DNA of 37,831 bases, taken from assembly GCF_000003815.2 (NCBI RefSeq), contig NC_049992.1:1538543-1576373 (forward strand), in the 5' to 3' direction. The notes beneath the pieces were generated by a model that was not told the DNA's origin, did not search any database, and was given only the letters and a program-made list of their open reading frames with translations. This DNA is from Branchiostoma floridae (lineage: Eukaryota; Chordata; Leptocardii; Amphioxiformes; Branchiostomatidae). Made by a program: the position numbers and the translations under genes. Shown piece by piece: positions 17,996 to 28,228 of the stretch (position 1 is the stretch's first letter; each line of letters starts with the position of its first letter).

Positions 17996-18724
17996 TTTTG
18001 CATTACACGTTAACTTGTATTGAAACGCGCTCCCTAGAATTATTCCCAAGTCTTTACGAATACTGACTAGGCAAAATGTACCAAAAGGTAACAACAACTA
18101 TGCAGGGCTCAAGAATTCAGGAAACAAGATATCGATCGCATTTGTCTCAAATGAGATGAAATTAGGTGCTGCAGTGAAGAACTCTCCCGCTTATTTATTA
18201 AGTTGTTCGCTATTTCTTAAGTGACCATAAAAACGATCTGTTCCAGAATTTACGAGTGAGCTGATGGTTCTGTAGAATGCGTGAGCGTTTTTTGTTATGG
18301 TAGACTTCAGAGGCACAATTCAAGTGCAGAGAATCAGTTGCACTTATCAAAGGTAAAATGAAGTTCGATACCACCATGAATGTGCCTGTTAGGTCTAATC
18401 TACAGAACATTTATGGCTTTTGAGTCAGTTAGTGGTTCATTTTGCGCCGTGACAAAACGTTTCCGTTTCTACTTTTAGAGAGTAACGAGAGCAAATGGGC
18501 TGCAAGACTTTCATTCTCTTTTGACTTTCCACTCCAGGTTACGACCACTGAGTGGCCAAATGTGACAGATCACTCAAAGAGAATGAAGTTAAGTGTTTTT
18601 TTTTTGTCGTTTTGTCGTTTACATGTTGCATTTAAATGATAAAATTCAGGGTCACCCAAATCCCATTTTGTCAGTGTGCGTGGCTCGGTGATTTCCGTCT
18701 ATTGAAAAGAGCGGCTTACGTAAA
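17996..18724. other. No feature recognised
   Basis: AT-rich DNA with short ORFs only. Confidence 0.4.
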
Positions 18725-19190
18725 CTTATGAGCTAATTTTCAGAAACAGCCTCCCTCGCCCTGTCACGTTCACAGCCCGGGAAAACCATCCCCAACACGA
18801 AGTGATCTTAACGCAATTTCCCTCCGAACCAGCCGGGTAGTTATGACGGCAGCACGGGGTGATCTCAGCGATATCTTCCTCTGAGCCAGCCGGGTAGTTA
18901 TGAGCGCGGCGTTCACGCGCTCCGCTGTCAAGGGCACATCCACATTTCTCCGGCAATCCTGGCAATTTCAACCATCCTGGGGTCAAAGTCATTTTCTTCG
19001 GGTAGAAAGCGCTGCATTAGGAGACTCTCTGCATTCATGGCGGCGCGTTCCTGGTAATAAAACAAGGGTTTAGCCATGTACAGCCGCTTTAGCTGCACGC
19101 TCGGAGCTGCCTTAGTGGAGCGGGGCGACGTGGATGGGTGGCGACAGTCGATCATTGCATCCCGTCTAGCACGGCGTGTGCTGTGTGCGG
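18725..19190. promoter_or_regulatory. CpG-rich block, possible promoter or first exon
   Basis: By eye about 36 CpG dinucleotides in roughly 450 bp, much denser than the AT-rich flanks. It includes CGCGCCGCCATG on the minus strand (equally CATGGCGGCGCG on plus, like a YY1 motif). A duplicated unit of about 57 bp with AGCCGGGTAGTTATGA lies at about 18798-18905. No TATA box is obvious. Confidence 0.45.
18928..19155 (-). CDS. Candidate small ORF in CpG-rich block
   Basis: The minus-strand frame of 75 codons holds an internal ATG with the context GCCGCCATGA, a near-ideal Kozak start. It begins MNAESLLMQRFLPEENDFDP and would run 36 residues to a TGA. Composition is acidic and protein-like, with no signal peptide or known motif. 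A second minus-strand frame (18726-18992) overlaps its end and contains the repeated peptide HNYPAGSE, produced by the local DNA duplication. It may be the start of a spliced gene, but no good donor is visible. I do not recognise it. Confidence 0.28.
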   Translation of the reverse strand: MIDCRHPSTSPRSTKAAPSVQLKRLYMAKPLFYYQERAAMNAESLLMQRFLPEENDFDPRMVEIARIAGEMWMCP

Positions 19191-19632
19191 CTGTCTACAG
19201 CTATTTCTGGGCTACAATATGGTACGTTTAGACTTAATCTAACCCGAAATGTAGGTGTATTTAATGTTTTATTTCCTAGTCTAGTCACCTGAATGGTGTA
19301 TGTTCCTGTCTTACACATCTAATCGTTTTGTGAAAGTAGAATTCATCGTATACCAGATAATAGATACTCGAAAAACTTGATCGATTTTACACGAAGCTAC
19401 ACAGTTGCTTGAGTAACTGTTATCACGGTTATCTAATTATCTGGGTGTCATCCTTCCTTGACGTAGCTGCAACTTATTTATGACAAGCGGAGATGCGTCT
19501 GTGCGTACGCTATCGAACACTACCAGCACGATACTTTTAGGAAGTGTTTTATACAAATACATCTCCACGCTCATGAATGTAACAGTTTTTTCTCCTAATG
19601 AAGAGTTTAAACTATCAGTTCCAATTACATAA
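19191..19632. other. AT-rich unique DNA
   Basis: No ORF or repeat except GCTATCGAACACTACC near 19509, which resembles the start of the units that follow. Confidence 0.4.
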
Positions 19633-20275
19633 CACTTGGTATTTATAAGACATCCGTTTATATGCTATCGAATACTTCTTGAGAGTTAATGGGCTTGTTA
19701 TTATTATTATTAGCTAGTTATTATCTGTCTTTTTAATGGCATTGAATGTTTGGCTTTAGAGCGTGCTATACAAGCTATTGTTCCTGCTAAAAGGCAGCTT
19801 CAGACTCGTACACGTCCTGAGTACCATTACCACTTCATTTTTCATATTTTCTTTAAATTTGTAAGGTCAGAAAGCTCGTTAACATTTACATCGCCGACCA
19901 TTATCTGTTAGGGATATTTATGTGCGTAGTTTCCATACTTTATTCTGTATATAATGACAGTCGTTATGGTTTTACGAGAGACAGTAATGGTATTTATGAG
20001 ACATGGAAAAGCATCTGTTCATATGCTATCGAACAATCCCTGATCATGAGTTAGTATGTTTATCACATGTAGCTAGTTTTTATATATTGATTGGGTGCAG
20101 AGTTTTCGACAGAGTTTGTTGTTTTCTCAATACTTCTATATAGCCACTAGCCTTCCATTTTACTATCTATTCAAATTTCTAAGGTCAGAAATCTCCTTAA
20201 CGTGTATATAACATATATCTATTCTTTCTATGAGGATCACACATGAAGTTGTTATGGTTTAAGGAGCGGCAGTAA
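19633..20275. repeat. Old ~290-350-bp tandem duplication
   Basis: Copy A (about 19633-19986) and copy B (about 19987-20275) share a run of ordered blocks: GGTATTTATRAGACAT, ATATGCTATCGAA(T/C)A, AGCTAGTT, AAATTT(G/C)TAAGGTCAGAAA, CTTAAC/GTTAAC and GTTATGGTTT plus CAGTAATG. Many indels separate them, so the duplication is old. Confidence 0.75.
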
Positions 20276-21632
20276 TGAAGACAACCGTATTCTGGTCATC
20301 CATCGTGGATCTTCTCACCCGGATCACTGCCAGGAAATTTACTACAGCCCTTTTATCTTTTTAATGTGCACCGTGTATTCCATTATATAACAGCAATGAT
20401 AAGGTAGGGCAAGTCACAAGGTGGGATCATACATGGATACACAAAATCTCCCGCCTGGCTCTGGCGGCGGCGCGTCCTTGTGACGACCCTGGAATGGTAA
20501 CATGTATCACAGCATCAGGAGGCAACGTTAATAAGTATCGTGATTATATCTCCTGATTGCTTTTCCATAACCATAAAATAAAACTCATGTAGGGAATGCC
20601 TCCTCGATTAAGGTCGTTTGGAAAGATGCCCGCAAAGAAAGAGAGGAAATGAATTAAAAGTGAGAATAATTTAGATATAGTCAACAATAATCACCGCCTC
20701 TGGGTCCATAATTACAAGAATAATGAGCAGCAACAAAAAAACATTATTCGTGAACCGTGCAAAATTCACTGATAATTCTATTGCAATCCCAAGCAACTAT
20801 CGTCGTTACCAAATACCTGGCTCAACTCCATGTAGTGTATTGTCTGTTGTCTGATCAGCCAAGCTTCTAAGACTGACTTGCACTCCGGGCTGTGGGTGAG
20901 ATCAGTGAAAGAGCCTTATAAAGTTTGCCGTGTCCTGGGACAAATGATATTACAGCATCGAATATTCGCCTCGACCTTCTGACCAGTTTGAAAAGATAAT
21001 GTGGAATGAATCTGGATGTCCGTAACTTCGTGTGAACTTCAGATATCTTAATTCATTGCGGATGCAGACATTGTTCGTCGACAGAGCATATGAACATGTT
21101 GTTGTAAGATAGTTGATGGAGTCAAGTTATCTGCATCAGCCTGTAGCAGCTGTACTGTATGCGGCGTTGCTGAAACTGAATTGAAACGTCAATTGCAAAG
21201 TTGTGCGCATGTTGATCTCATGGATAACGTTACTTTATGTAGCAATGTCTGTTACTTGCTATAAGGTATAGCCATCTTAGTTCACTTCAGTTTATCCTCG
21301 TAAAATTAATCAGCCATCTAACCTTAATCTCAATGTTTTGGTTGGGAAGTAGACACCAATTTTACGAGTGCATCCACGTTTTTAGTGGTGCTACAGTAAT
21401 TAGTTTCTGAGACAGTAATCTTCACGCTGTTGTGTTCGCGCAAATATTGCGTCCTTGAAAACAGACAATCATCAAAGCTATCCTGATCAGCTCATTTCCC
21501 AGCAGTTTCACAGCGTGTCTGGGGATAGACATGAGCACAAAAGGGAAATGTGGAGACACGAAGACTTGATTGTGGTGTGCCCCTTTCAACACAGTTGCTC
21601 TGAATAGAACACAATACGAAAGAGGAAATCGT
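20276..21632. other. Unique DNA, no gene seen
   Basis: No ORF above 60 codons and no known element. An inverted pair GTCACAAGG / CCTTGTGAC flanks about 50 bp near 20415-20483. Confidence 0.45.
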
Positions 21633-21734
21633 TGCCCTTTGACCTGTAGTAATCAGTGCGCCACTTATCCAGGGCTGACCTTTGACCTACAGTACACGGC
21701 AGTAATCAGCGCTCCACACAAGCCAGGGTTGATT
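21633..21734. promoter_or_regulatory. Two DR1-type nuclear-receptor sites in a ~45-bp duplication
   Basis: TGACCT-T-TGACCT at 21676-21688 is, on the minus strand, AGGTCA-A-AGGTCA, the exact DR1 consensus used by RXR, HNF4 and COUP-TF type receptors. TGCCCT-T-TGACCT at 21633-21645 is the same with one mismatch. Each site heads one copy of a duplicated segment (TAATCAG(T/C)GC(G/T)CCAC, then CCAGGGYTGA). Confidence 0.45.
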
Positions 21735-21884
21735 GGATTAAATATCAGCCGACCCGGGGTCATTGAGATGAGATTGAGACCTTAATCAGTGGGGTTTGGG
21801 TAATAGCGATGTAAAAGTGCCACTAGAATCATGGCATCAAGTGTAAAATGATGCATATATAACCATAAACACACATAGATAGAC

Positions 21885-22031
21885 TCACGCACACACACAC
21901 GCACACACACACACACACACGCACACACACACACACGCACACACACATACATAAACAGAAATACATTAAGGCAGATAGGCACACGAGCGAACTCAATCAC
22001 ACACTTGCACTTGCAAACATGTACTTCTGCC

Positions 22032-22095
<64 letters not shown>

Positions 22096-22245
22096 GAGAG
22101 AAACAGAGAGACAGACAGACAGACAGACTGAGAGACAGACAGACAGACAGATAGGTTTAGAGACAGGTAGATAGATAGATAGAAACTTTATAAAGAGAAA
22201 TAGATATAGGCAGATAGATAGATAGATGAATACTAATAGATAGAC
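21885..22245. repeat. Compound microsatellite CA/TA/GA/GACA/GATA
   Basis: A CA/CGCA tract at 21885-21950, (TA)n at 22032-22053, (GA)n at 22053-22070, GACA units to about 22151, then GATA units to about 22245. Confidence 0.97.
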
Positions 22246-22249
22246 TTGT

Positions 22250-22814
22250 ACCGTACTTTACAATATATGCAGAGTGAGACATGTTAATTCCTGAATCCCC
22301 TCCAATATCCTCATACATCACCAGACTAATTAACTCCGTACACCTGACGGCCGTGCCTAACCGTGGCCCATGAGAGGACGGCTGTTGGAATGACTCATCA
22401 CATTCCGTATGTCGGTATCTCTCTAACTTATCCACACGTCAAACACACCGGAAGTCCTGACAAACTAGGCAGGTGTAATCTCAAGTCTTATCATGTACTG
22501 TTGTACTTGTTACAGAACAGAAAGTTACGCTGAGCAAAACTATGAATTGATAGGAGCGATGACGAATTTTGGATAGTCCAACAGGAAAACAATACAGTGC
22601 AGAGTCAAGGCAAGGTTGACGCCTATACGTCAATGGGAAGTCGTCCATGAATGGTCAAGAGAAGTTCAAGTAATGATAATAAATGATACTAATGATGATG
22701 ATGTTACCAAGGCCTAATTTAAGTAAAAAAATTATTTTATTTTGGTTCTTAATTTTATTAGATCATTCTGAAAGTTGCTCCGACTGAATCGCCTTTCGTT
22801 TTCCCGAGCTTTTC
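22250..22814. other. No feature recognised
   Basis: Unique DNA leading into the 150-bp array. A small palindrome TTGACG-CCTATA-CGTCAA lies at about 22617-22634. Confidence 0.4.
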
Positions 22815-23351
22815 TGATCACGCCGATTTCATAAACGTTTGAGTCGTGCAGAAGGCCGATCTTTTCAAGTGTGCAAAATCAATGGTAATATGATATCATG
22901 ATAATAACAATTATGTAGACCAATTCGCCATTTTCTATCTTGGCCATTAACTTAATGATCACTCTAGTTTTCTAAACCTGTTTATTTGAATCTTGCAGAA
23001 AGCCGTTTCTTTCCAGCGTGTAAAATCGATGTTAATTGAATAATATGGTATTGAATATGAACAGTTATGTAGAACAATTTGTCATTTGCTCTCCTGTTCA
23101 TTAATAATCATACTAATCTTATAAACCTGTTTCTTTGAATCTTGCAAAAGGCCGTTTCTATCAGTGTGTCAAATCGATCGTAATTGAATAATATGGTATT
23201 ATGATATAAACAGTTCTGTAGAACAATTTGCCATTTGCTCTCTTGTTCTATAATAATCACTCTGATTTCGTGAACCCATTTATTTGAATCTTGAAGAAGG
23301 CGCCATTTCTTTCCGGCGAATAAAATCGATGTTAATTGAATAGACGATGTA
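22815..23351. repeat. ~150-bp tandem array, four units, each with an ATCRAT-NN-TAAT core
   Basis: Units begin near 22815, 22956, 23104 and 23252. The core appears at 22878 (ATCAATGGTAAT), 23025 (ATCGATGTTAATTG), 23173 (ATCGATCGTAATTG) and 23325 (ATCGATGTTAATTG), with spacings of 147, 148 and 152 bp. Other shared blocks are AAACCTGTTTATTTGAATCT, GAACAATTTG(C/T)CATTTGCTC and TGATCACTCT. Units 2-4 are close; unit 1 is more diverged yet keeps the core and its internal spacing. ATCRAT matches ONECUT-type and TAATTG homeodomain-type sites by known consensus. Confidence 0.88.
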
Positions 23352-23430
23352 AGACCAGTGGCCGTAACTGCGACCTCTCCGCCTGCATGTAACGTGCTTA
23401 TCGCACAATCAGCCCCATCACAGGACCGGG

Positions 23431-23850
23431 GAGTTTGAGTTTGAGTTTATTATGATCCACATTTAGCCTCCTCAGAGGCAGTATTCTTCCTGTGGTCACA
23501 TACATATTTACACATTACATACGTACAGTTAAAAACATACAAAGTGACATATATAGCAGTTGTAACACAATTTCTCATAGTCGATATTTACAGTCCAATT
23601 TTGCAGTCCAATACTTGCTAATTGCTGTTCCATAACTGTGACATCCTGTACAGGAAGCGCCTTTTCTGAGAGTTGGATTTTGGTTTTGGTAGTCTGATCG
23701 TGTTCATTGAGCGTGTTCGGTAGTTGTGAATCTGAGACTGAAAGGTGATTTTGTCGTGCAGAGCTTTTGGTTGTTTGGTGAGCATTATTCTTTTGAAAGT
23801 GGGGAGGGAGGAAACAGACGGCTCCATCCCCCAAATGTGGGTCAAAAGAA
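23431..23850 (-). pseudogene. LINE 3' end fragment (CR1/L2-type)
   Basis: On the minus strand a 75-codon frame carries the LINE C-terminal pattern HNYRTRS, RLPKPKSNSQKRRFLYR and QLWNS, followed by a stop. The 3' UTR contains a stem-loop GCCTC-TGAG-GAGGC (23466-23479) and an AATAAACTCAAACTCAAACTC-type tail ending near 23431. The reverse transcriptase core is absent, so it is a short 5'-truncated copy. Confidence 0.82.
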
Positions 23851-23941
23851 CGTAATTCGGCCTAATGGATAGATAATGGCACGGATAACTCCCGGGACGG
23901 CGTTTCCATGCGCGGAATCAAGGCGGGTACAACAAGTGAGA

Positions 23942-24790
23942 TCTATTATTCATGTTGATCACGGCTTAATGAAACTCATTCATTCTGCTGTACGCGAGCT
24001 CCGTCTTGCCTCCGTGTGTGGAGCCGTTATTTTCGGTGTGTCTGTATGCCAGTGGACCCCAAAGCATGGCAAAAGGTTAAGAGGTAGGCCCAGACAGACT
24101 TGTATGCCGACACAACTCTCTTGCTAAAACCGTACGTGTGTATTGGGTCCATTGGCATGTACGTAGAATGGATCTATTATTCATGTTGATCACGGCTTAA
24201 TGAAAGTCATCCATTCTGCCGTGCGCGAGCTCCGTCTTGCCTCCGTGTGTGAGCCGTTGTTTTCGGTGTGTCTGTATGCCAATAACCCAAACCATGGCAA
24301 AAGGTTAAGAGGTAGGCCCAGACAGACCTGGCGCAACAGTGTCATAGATGACATGAAGATGACTACAGGAAACAACAACCTGAGGACGCGTGAGATTGAA
24401 GTAATGGCCCAGAACTGCCCAGAATGGCGCCTAAAGGTCCGGAAGAGACGTCGCCTTGATGCAGGCCACTCAGCAAAACCCTGAGGAGACCTTATGAAGT
24501 AAGTAAGAATGTCATGTTCTTGTGCGTGCATAGTTTGTGAATTACATACACGCGGCGGAAGCTGAACGGGTTTTGCCACATATGCCGACACAACGCTATT
24601 GCTAAGACCATACAATATACAAGGTGTAGTAGCGGGAGGGAGGAAACGAGGAAGGCCAAGGAAGATATTGCTGAAGGTGTGAACTGGCCTGAGCACAGCA
24701 CAACTCATCAGGGAAGTAGAGGGGAGGATAGAACACGATAGATAAGCTCACTGCTGCTTGCTGACCGCAGTGGCCCTTACGCCTTATTTA
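23942..24790 (+). pseudogene. Duplicated LINE C-terminal fragments
   Basis: Two copies of one segment (CTATTATTCATGTTGATCAC to GGTAGGCCCAGACAGAC) lie at about 23942-24098 and 24174-24330. In the second copy the frame continues GKRLRGRPRQTWRNS and on to RKRR, the basic C-terminus of several LINE families. From about 24562 a further fragment reads LQGVVAGGRKRGRPRK, then a stop and TGLSTAQLIREVEG, again a LINE ending. The first copy jumps to the matching TATGCCGACACAAC sequence at 24102, so it has lost the middle. Frameshifts and stops show it is dead. Confidence 0.65.
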
Positions 24791-24829
24791 ATAGGGGTCT
24801 GGTTCTCGTTCGTTCTTTTTGTGCCCTTT

Positions 24830-25200
24830 GCCAGGTGTCCCTGCCACAGTTGCCCTGAAGAAGGTGACAGATGCTTACCGAAGCGCCAGCTGTTGGAAGT
24901 CCCCGGTAGTTAATAAAGAACTCTGTTATCAGTCATTCGCCATCCTGATTGAATAATTCGCGGTTGTTCCTCCAAACTCCATCTCTGGAGAATTACCGCA
25001 GCTGCACGTATCGAATACACATTTAAGACCATCCGTCTTATAGACATCAGGAACCACTTCGCCAAGTTAAAGTGATACAAATCCAGCCAAGTGGTTCCAA
25101 TGGTTGGAACACTGCAGCCAATCTGGACGTCACCAGCCAAAGGGGACGTCATGCCAAGTTTACTACCAAAAATATTGGCGACGTTTCGCTCGATACTTGT
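24830..25200. mobile_element. Possible Penelope-like 3' region with CTGAAGAAG...CGAA motifs
   Basis: CCTGAAGAAGGTGACAG ... CCGAAGCG (about 24853-24886, plus) and GAGCGAAACGTCGCC (25177-25192, minus) resemble the CTGAAGAAG-stem-CGAAACG signature often seen downstream of Penelope-like element ORFs. A 10-bp inverted repeat GGAACCACTT/AAGTGGTTCC lies at 25050-25098. No protein remains, so this is tentative. Confidence 0.3.
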
Positions 25201-25476
25201 ATAAAAGCGCGTTGTTCAGGATAGTTTCCATCTCCCACACTAACGTGCCCTCTGTGGGCGATAAATCGGGTGACCGAGCTGCCAATATCACTGCTCACCC
25301 GGCATGAATCACGCGAGTCAAACTGCAGTTTCATTTCGCCAATTTCGGGAATAAAGTTTCCCCCAGTCCCCGACATATGGCGACATGTTATCACGGCCAG
25401 ACATTTGTCATGCAGGTCGTTTTGTTGGCGTCCGTACCGTGGCGTGGTCTCCAGGGGAATGTAGGAAACTCTGGAA

Positions 25477-25940
25477 ATTGAATTTGGCAGTGAGTTATCT
25501 GGCAGCATGAGCTTGAGGATATTGTGGCCACATACATATACATAGGCAGTACAAAAATGAACAAAGCGTTAATACAATGAAATAGCATTGAATTTGGCAG
25601 TGAGTTATCTGGCAGCTTGACCCACACTATGCGGAGCTAACGGTGTGTCTCATCGTTTATTTTTTATTTTATTTTACAGATCTTAGAGTTGCTCTTATGA
25701 CTGACGGAATCGCTTTGGATTTATACGAATTGCAACAGGGACAATAGAATGTGGACATTAGGCAGCTTAAGTAGCTGATATTGGTACAAAATGCATTTAC
25801 ATATACAGTACAAAAATGAACAAACCTTAAGCGTAAGTACAATAGAATAACAGTGACTTTGGCAGTAAGCTATTTGGCAGCACGACCTATACAGGCATTT
25901 TATGGGGCTGACGCCAGTGACGGTGTGCTATAGCTGTTAC
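25477..25940. repeat. Three copies of a TTTGGCAGTGAGTTATCTGGCAGC repeat
   Basis: The TTTGGCAGT(G/A)AG(T/C)TAT block occurs at 25483, 25593 and 25858. CAGTACAAAAATGAACAAA occurs at 25547 and 25804. A weaker match to the block lies at 30738. The pattern suggests the 3' end of a dispersed retroposon duplicated locally. Confidence 0.75.
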
Positions 25941-26004
25941 AGTCGCTGTCTGGTTGCCTCCACCAGACCTTTCTACAAGGGTACGGACCATAGAGTTCGC
26001 ACAA

Positions 26005-26222
26005 ACAGAGTCAGAGTCAGAGTTCGGTAAATAAATGGCCATGGGATTTAGGGGAGAATTTGGGATTTTAACGGCGTCTTAACTTGTTTTACTATTGTTT
26101 CCTTTTGAACTACTAAACAATTGTCTACAACTCTTTTGCATAGTCAGGATATAAAACCTGCTTTTCAGCAACTCCTTAGTGTCATTGACGAAAGATAACG
26201 AAGTTAATTGAAACGTCTGACC
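26005..26222 (-). mobile_element. Retroposon-like 3' tail with CGAAACGTC motif nearby
   Basis: On the minus strand CCATTTATTTACCGAACTCT is followed by CTGACT repeats (26005-26030), like other LINE/SINE tails here. To its right, TGACGAAAGATAACGAAG and TTGAAACGTCTGACCG (26186-26222, plus strand) resemble a Penelope-associated motif. The element body is too decayed to name. Confidence 0.3.
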
Positions 26223-26515
26223 GTTTCCATAGTAATATCCAGTTGCTTGAGTAATTGCTGTTTGGCGTATTCTCCCCATAGCGTAGTCAGTCTGGTTGAG
26301 ACTAGCTACATGGGACATGTACCAGTCATTTGTCAAACGTGCTTTAACCGAACCTACTGATGATACCTTTCGTGTCTACCGAACCTCACGATGATACCTG
26401 GGTGCCTACTGAACGGTTTGCCAGCCCAAGGGGCGGCCTGTTCCATTTGTTACATCGATCTTTTCCCTGCTCTCACAACCCACTGCGCCAGTGGGGCGAT
26501 TCCTGTGCAAAACGT

Positions 26516-26972
26516 TTTCTGTCTTTTGTTCAACATCACTGTAATGTTTGAACGTACCTAAAAACAAAGTAAATTGGTGAGGATCTGCCGCCTGCCATGA
26601 ACAGTTACCTTTCAGTCAAACAGGCTCCGTGTAGCCTTTTACACCGCGTTCTTAAACATGTGTTTGTGTGTTTCAGTGGGTTTATTTGCACAACAAGAAT
26701 GTACATTATGAATAATACAATAAACAAATCCGGTACGTATTCTGTCACTCGTTCAGCATCACTGTAATGTTTGAACGTAACTGAAAACGAAGTAAATTCG
26801 TGAGGAGGACTTATCCAAGCAGCCTGCCGTCCACACTCACACTTCTGTCAGCCGGAGCTGCATAGGCTCTGTTTTGCATGTTACACAGCGTACCTGAACA
26901 TGTATTTTTGAGTTTGTTTATTTGCACGGTGCGAAAATATATTCTAGAAAATGCAATAAACAATACATGTAC
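26516..26972. repeat. ~225-bp tandem duplication
   Basis: Copy A (about 26516-26740) and B (about 26741-26972) share TTCTGTC, CATCACTGTAATGTTTGAAC, AAGTAAATT(G/C)GTGAGGA and GTTTATTTGCAC, ending in TACAATAAACAA / TGCAATAAACAA. The second half is diverged. Confidence 0.85.
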
Positions 26973-27109
26973 ATAAAAATGTGCATAATCGGGAGGAAAG
27001 CGTATCTAGCTAAACCCCTCTATACTTAACAAAATTGATTATAATCGATAAATACTTAAGTAACGTAATACGTGATAACAGTACATTAGGATTATCAAAT
27101 AATGAATAT

Positions 27110-27220
27110 GGGGGTGGGGGTGGGAGTCGAACGCACGAGTCTATTACAGGGGGTATAGCTAGGATGATTCATCAGATGGGTTTGCAGGGCACTACAGATG
27201 GCCTACATCTTCTAACCTGT
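27110..27220 (-). mobile_element. Possible tRNA-like SINE head
   Basis: The minus strand shows CGTTCGACTCCCACC, close to a box B / T-arm, preceded by CTGTAATAGACTCGTG, like an anticodon arm and variable loop. The D-arm is not convincing. Confidence 0.25.
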
Positions 27221-27336
27221 TGAACAGAACGCTATTTTTATGGCAATATTTGATATAGATGTGATAATCAGTACAGGAGCTTAATTGTGATAAATGATCA
27301 TCACATTTGTCAAAAATATTGGGGAGTCCGGGAATA

Positions 27337-27800
27337 TGTATGGACTATAGCTAGCTCTGCTTGTTAACACGTAATCCTTTACAGACAATATAGCGATCAT
27401 TCACTCCAATCAATAGTCTACTGTGTATGATTCAGGTGTAGAGTATGTCTCTTCTAGCTAATATAATGGGCCCGTATATTGCCATTGGCTAGCACTGCGT
27501 ATTATCACTTAATCCTGTACAGAGAATATAGCGATCATTTATTCCCATCAATAGCCTACACTACTGTGGATGATTCCACAGTATGTCTCCCCTATCTAAT
27601 ATAATGGACCCATGTACATGTATATGTATTGCCATTGAATAGCTCTGTTTACAGAGAATATAGTGATCATTTATAACAATCAATAGTCTACACTACTGTA
27701 GATGATTCATGAATAGAGTATGTCTCCCCCATCCTACAGTGTAAGATACCGGTATAGAGTATGTCTCCCTCATTCTACTGTGTAAGATGCAGGTATGGAG
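27337..27800. repeat. ~135-bp tandem repeat, three units
   Basis: ACAGACAATATAGCGATCAT (27381), ACAGAGAATATAGCGATCAT (27519) and ACAGAGAATATAGTGATCAT (27651) anchor the units. Also shared are CAATAGTCTAC, GTATGTCTC(C/T)(C/T)C and GCCATTG(G/A)(C/A)TAGC. A shorter repeat of AGAGTATGTCTCCC follows to 27800. Confidence 0.92.
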
Positions 27801-27948
27801 CTTGTCTGTCCCACCATCATTCATCACACGACCACCGTGACCCCTGGCGGCAGGATTAATGAGTGCAGTGTTTGTGGCCTTTGTAAAACTCACGACATTC
27901 ACGTTGGCACTGCAGGTGTCCGCACAATGGAACCGGGCCGGGGCTGAG

Positions 27949-28228
27949 GAAAATAAATCTTATGTTTTGGGTTACCACCCTGAAAAAAAATGATCGGTGA
28001 GTAAGGATTGTCTGTTGTTGTTTTTTCTATAATTTTGGCCGAAGAAATCCGACACACAGTGTCAATGACAGTGAATAAGGATGTAAAGAAAAATAGGCTG
28101 AGCAAAATTAATGTTGTGTTTTGGATTACGCTAAAAAATGGGCCAGTAGGTAGGTTTATCTGTTTCTGGTATAATTTATTATCTTTTGCCCGATGGACTC
28201 CGAAAACAGTGTCAGTGACGATAGGGCT
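27949..28228. repeat. ~148-bp diverged tandem duplication
   Basis: ATGTTTTGGGTTACC (27961) and TTGTGTTTTGGATTACG (28113) open the two copies. Both continue with a TATAATTT block, a GCC(G/C)(A/G) block, TCCGA(C/A)A(C/A)A and CAGTGTCARTGAC. Confidence 0.75.
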
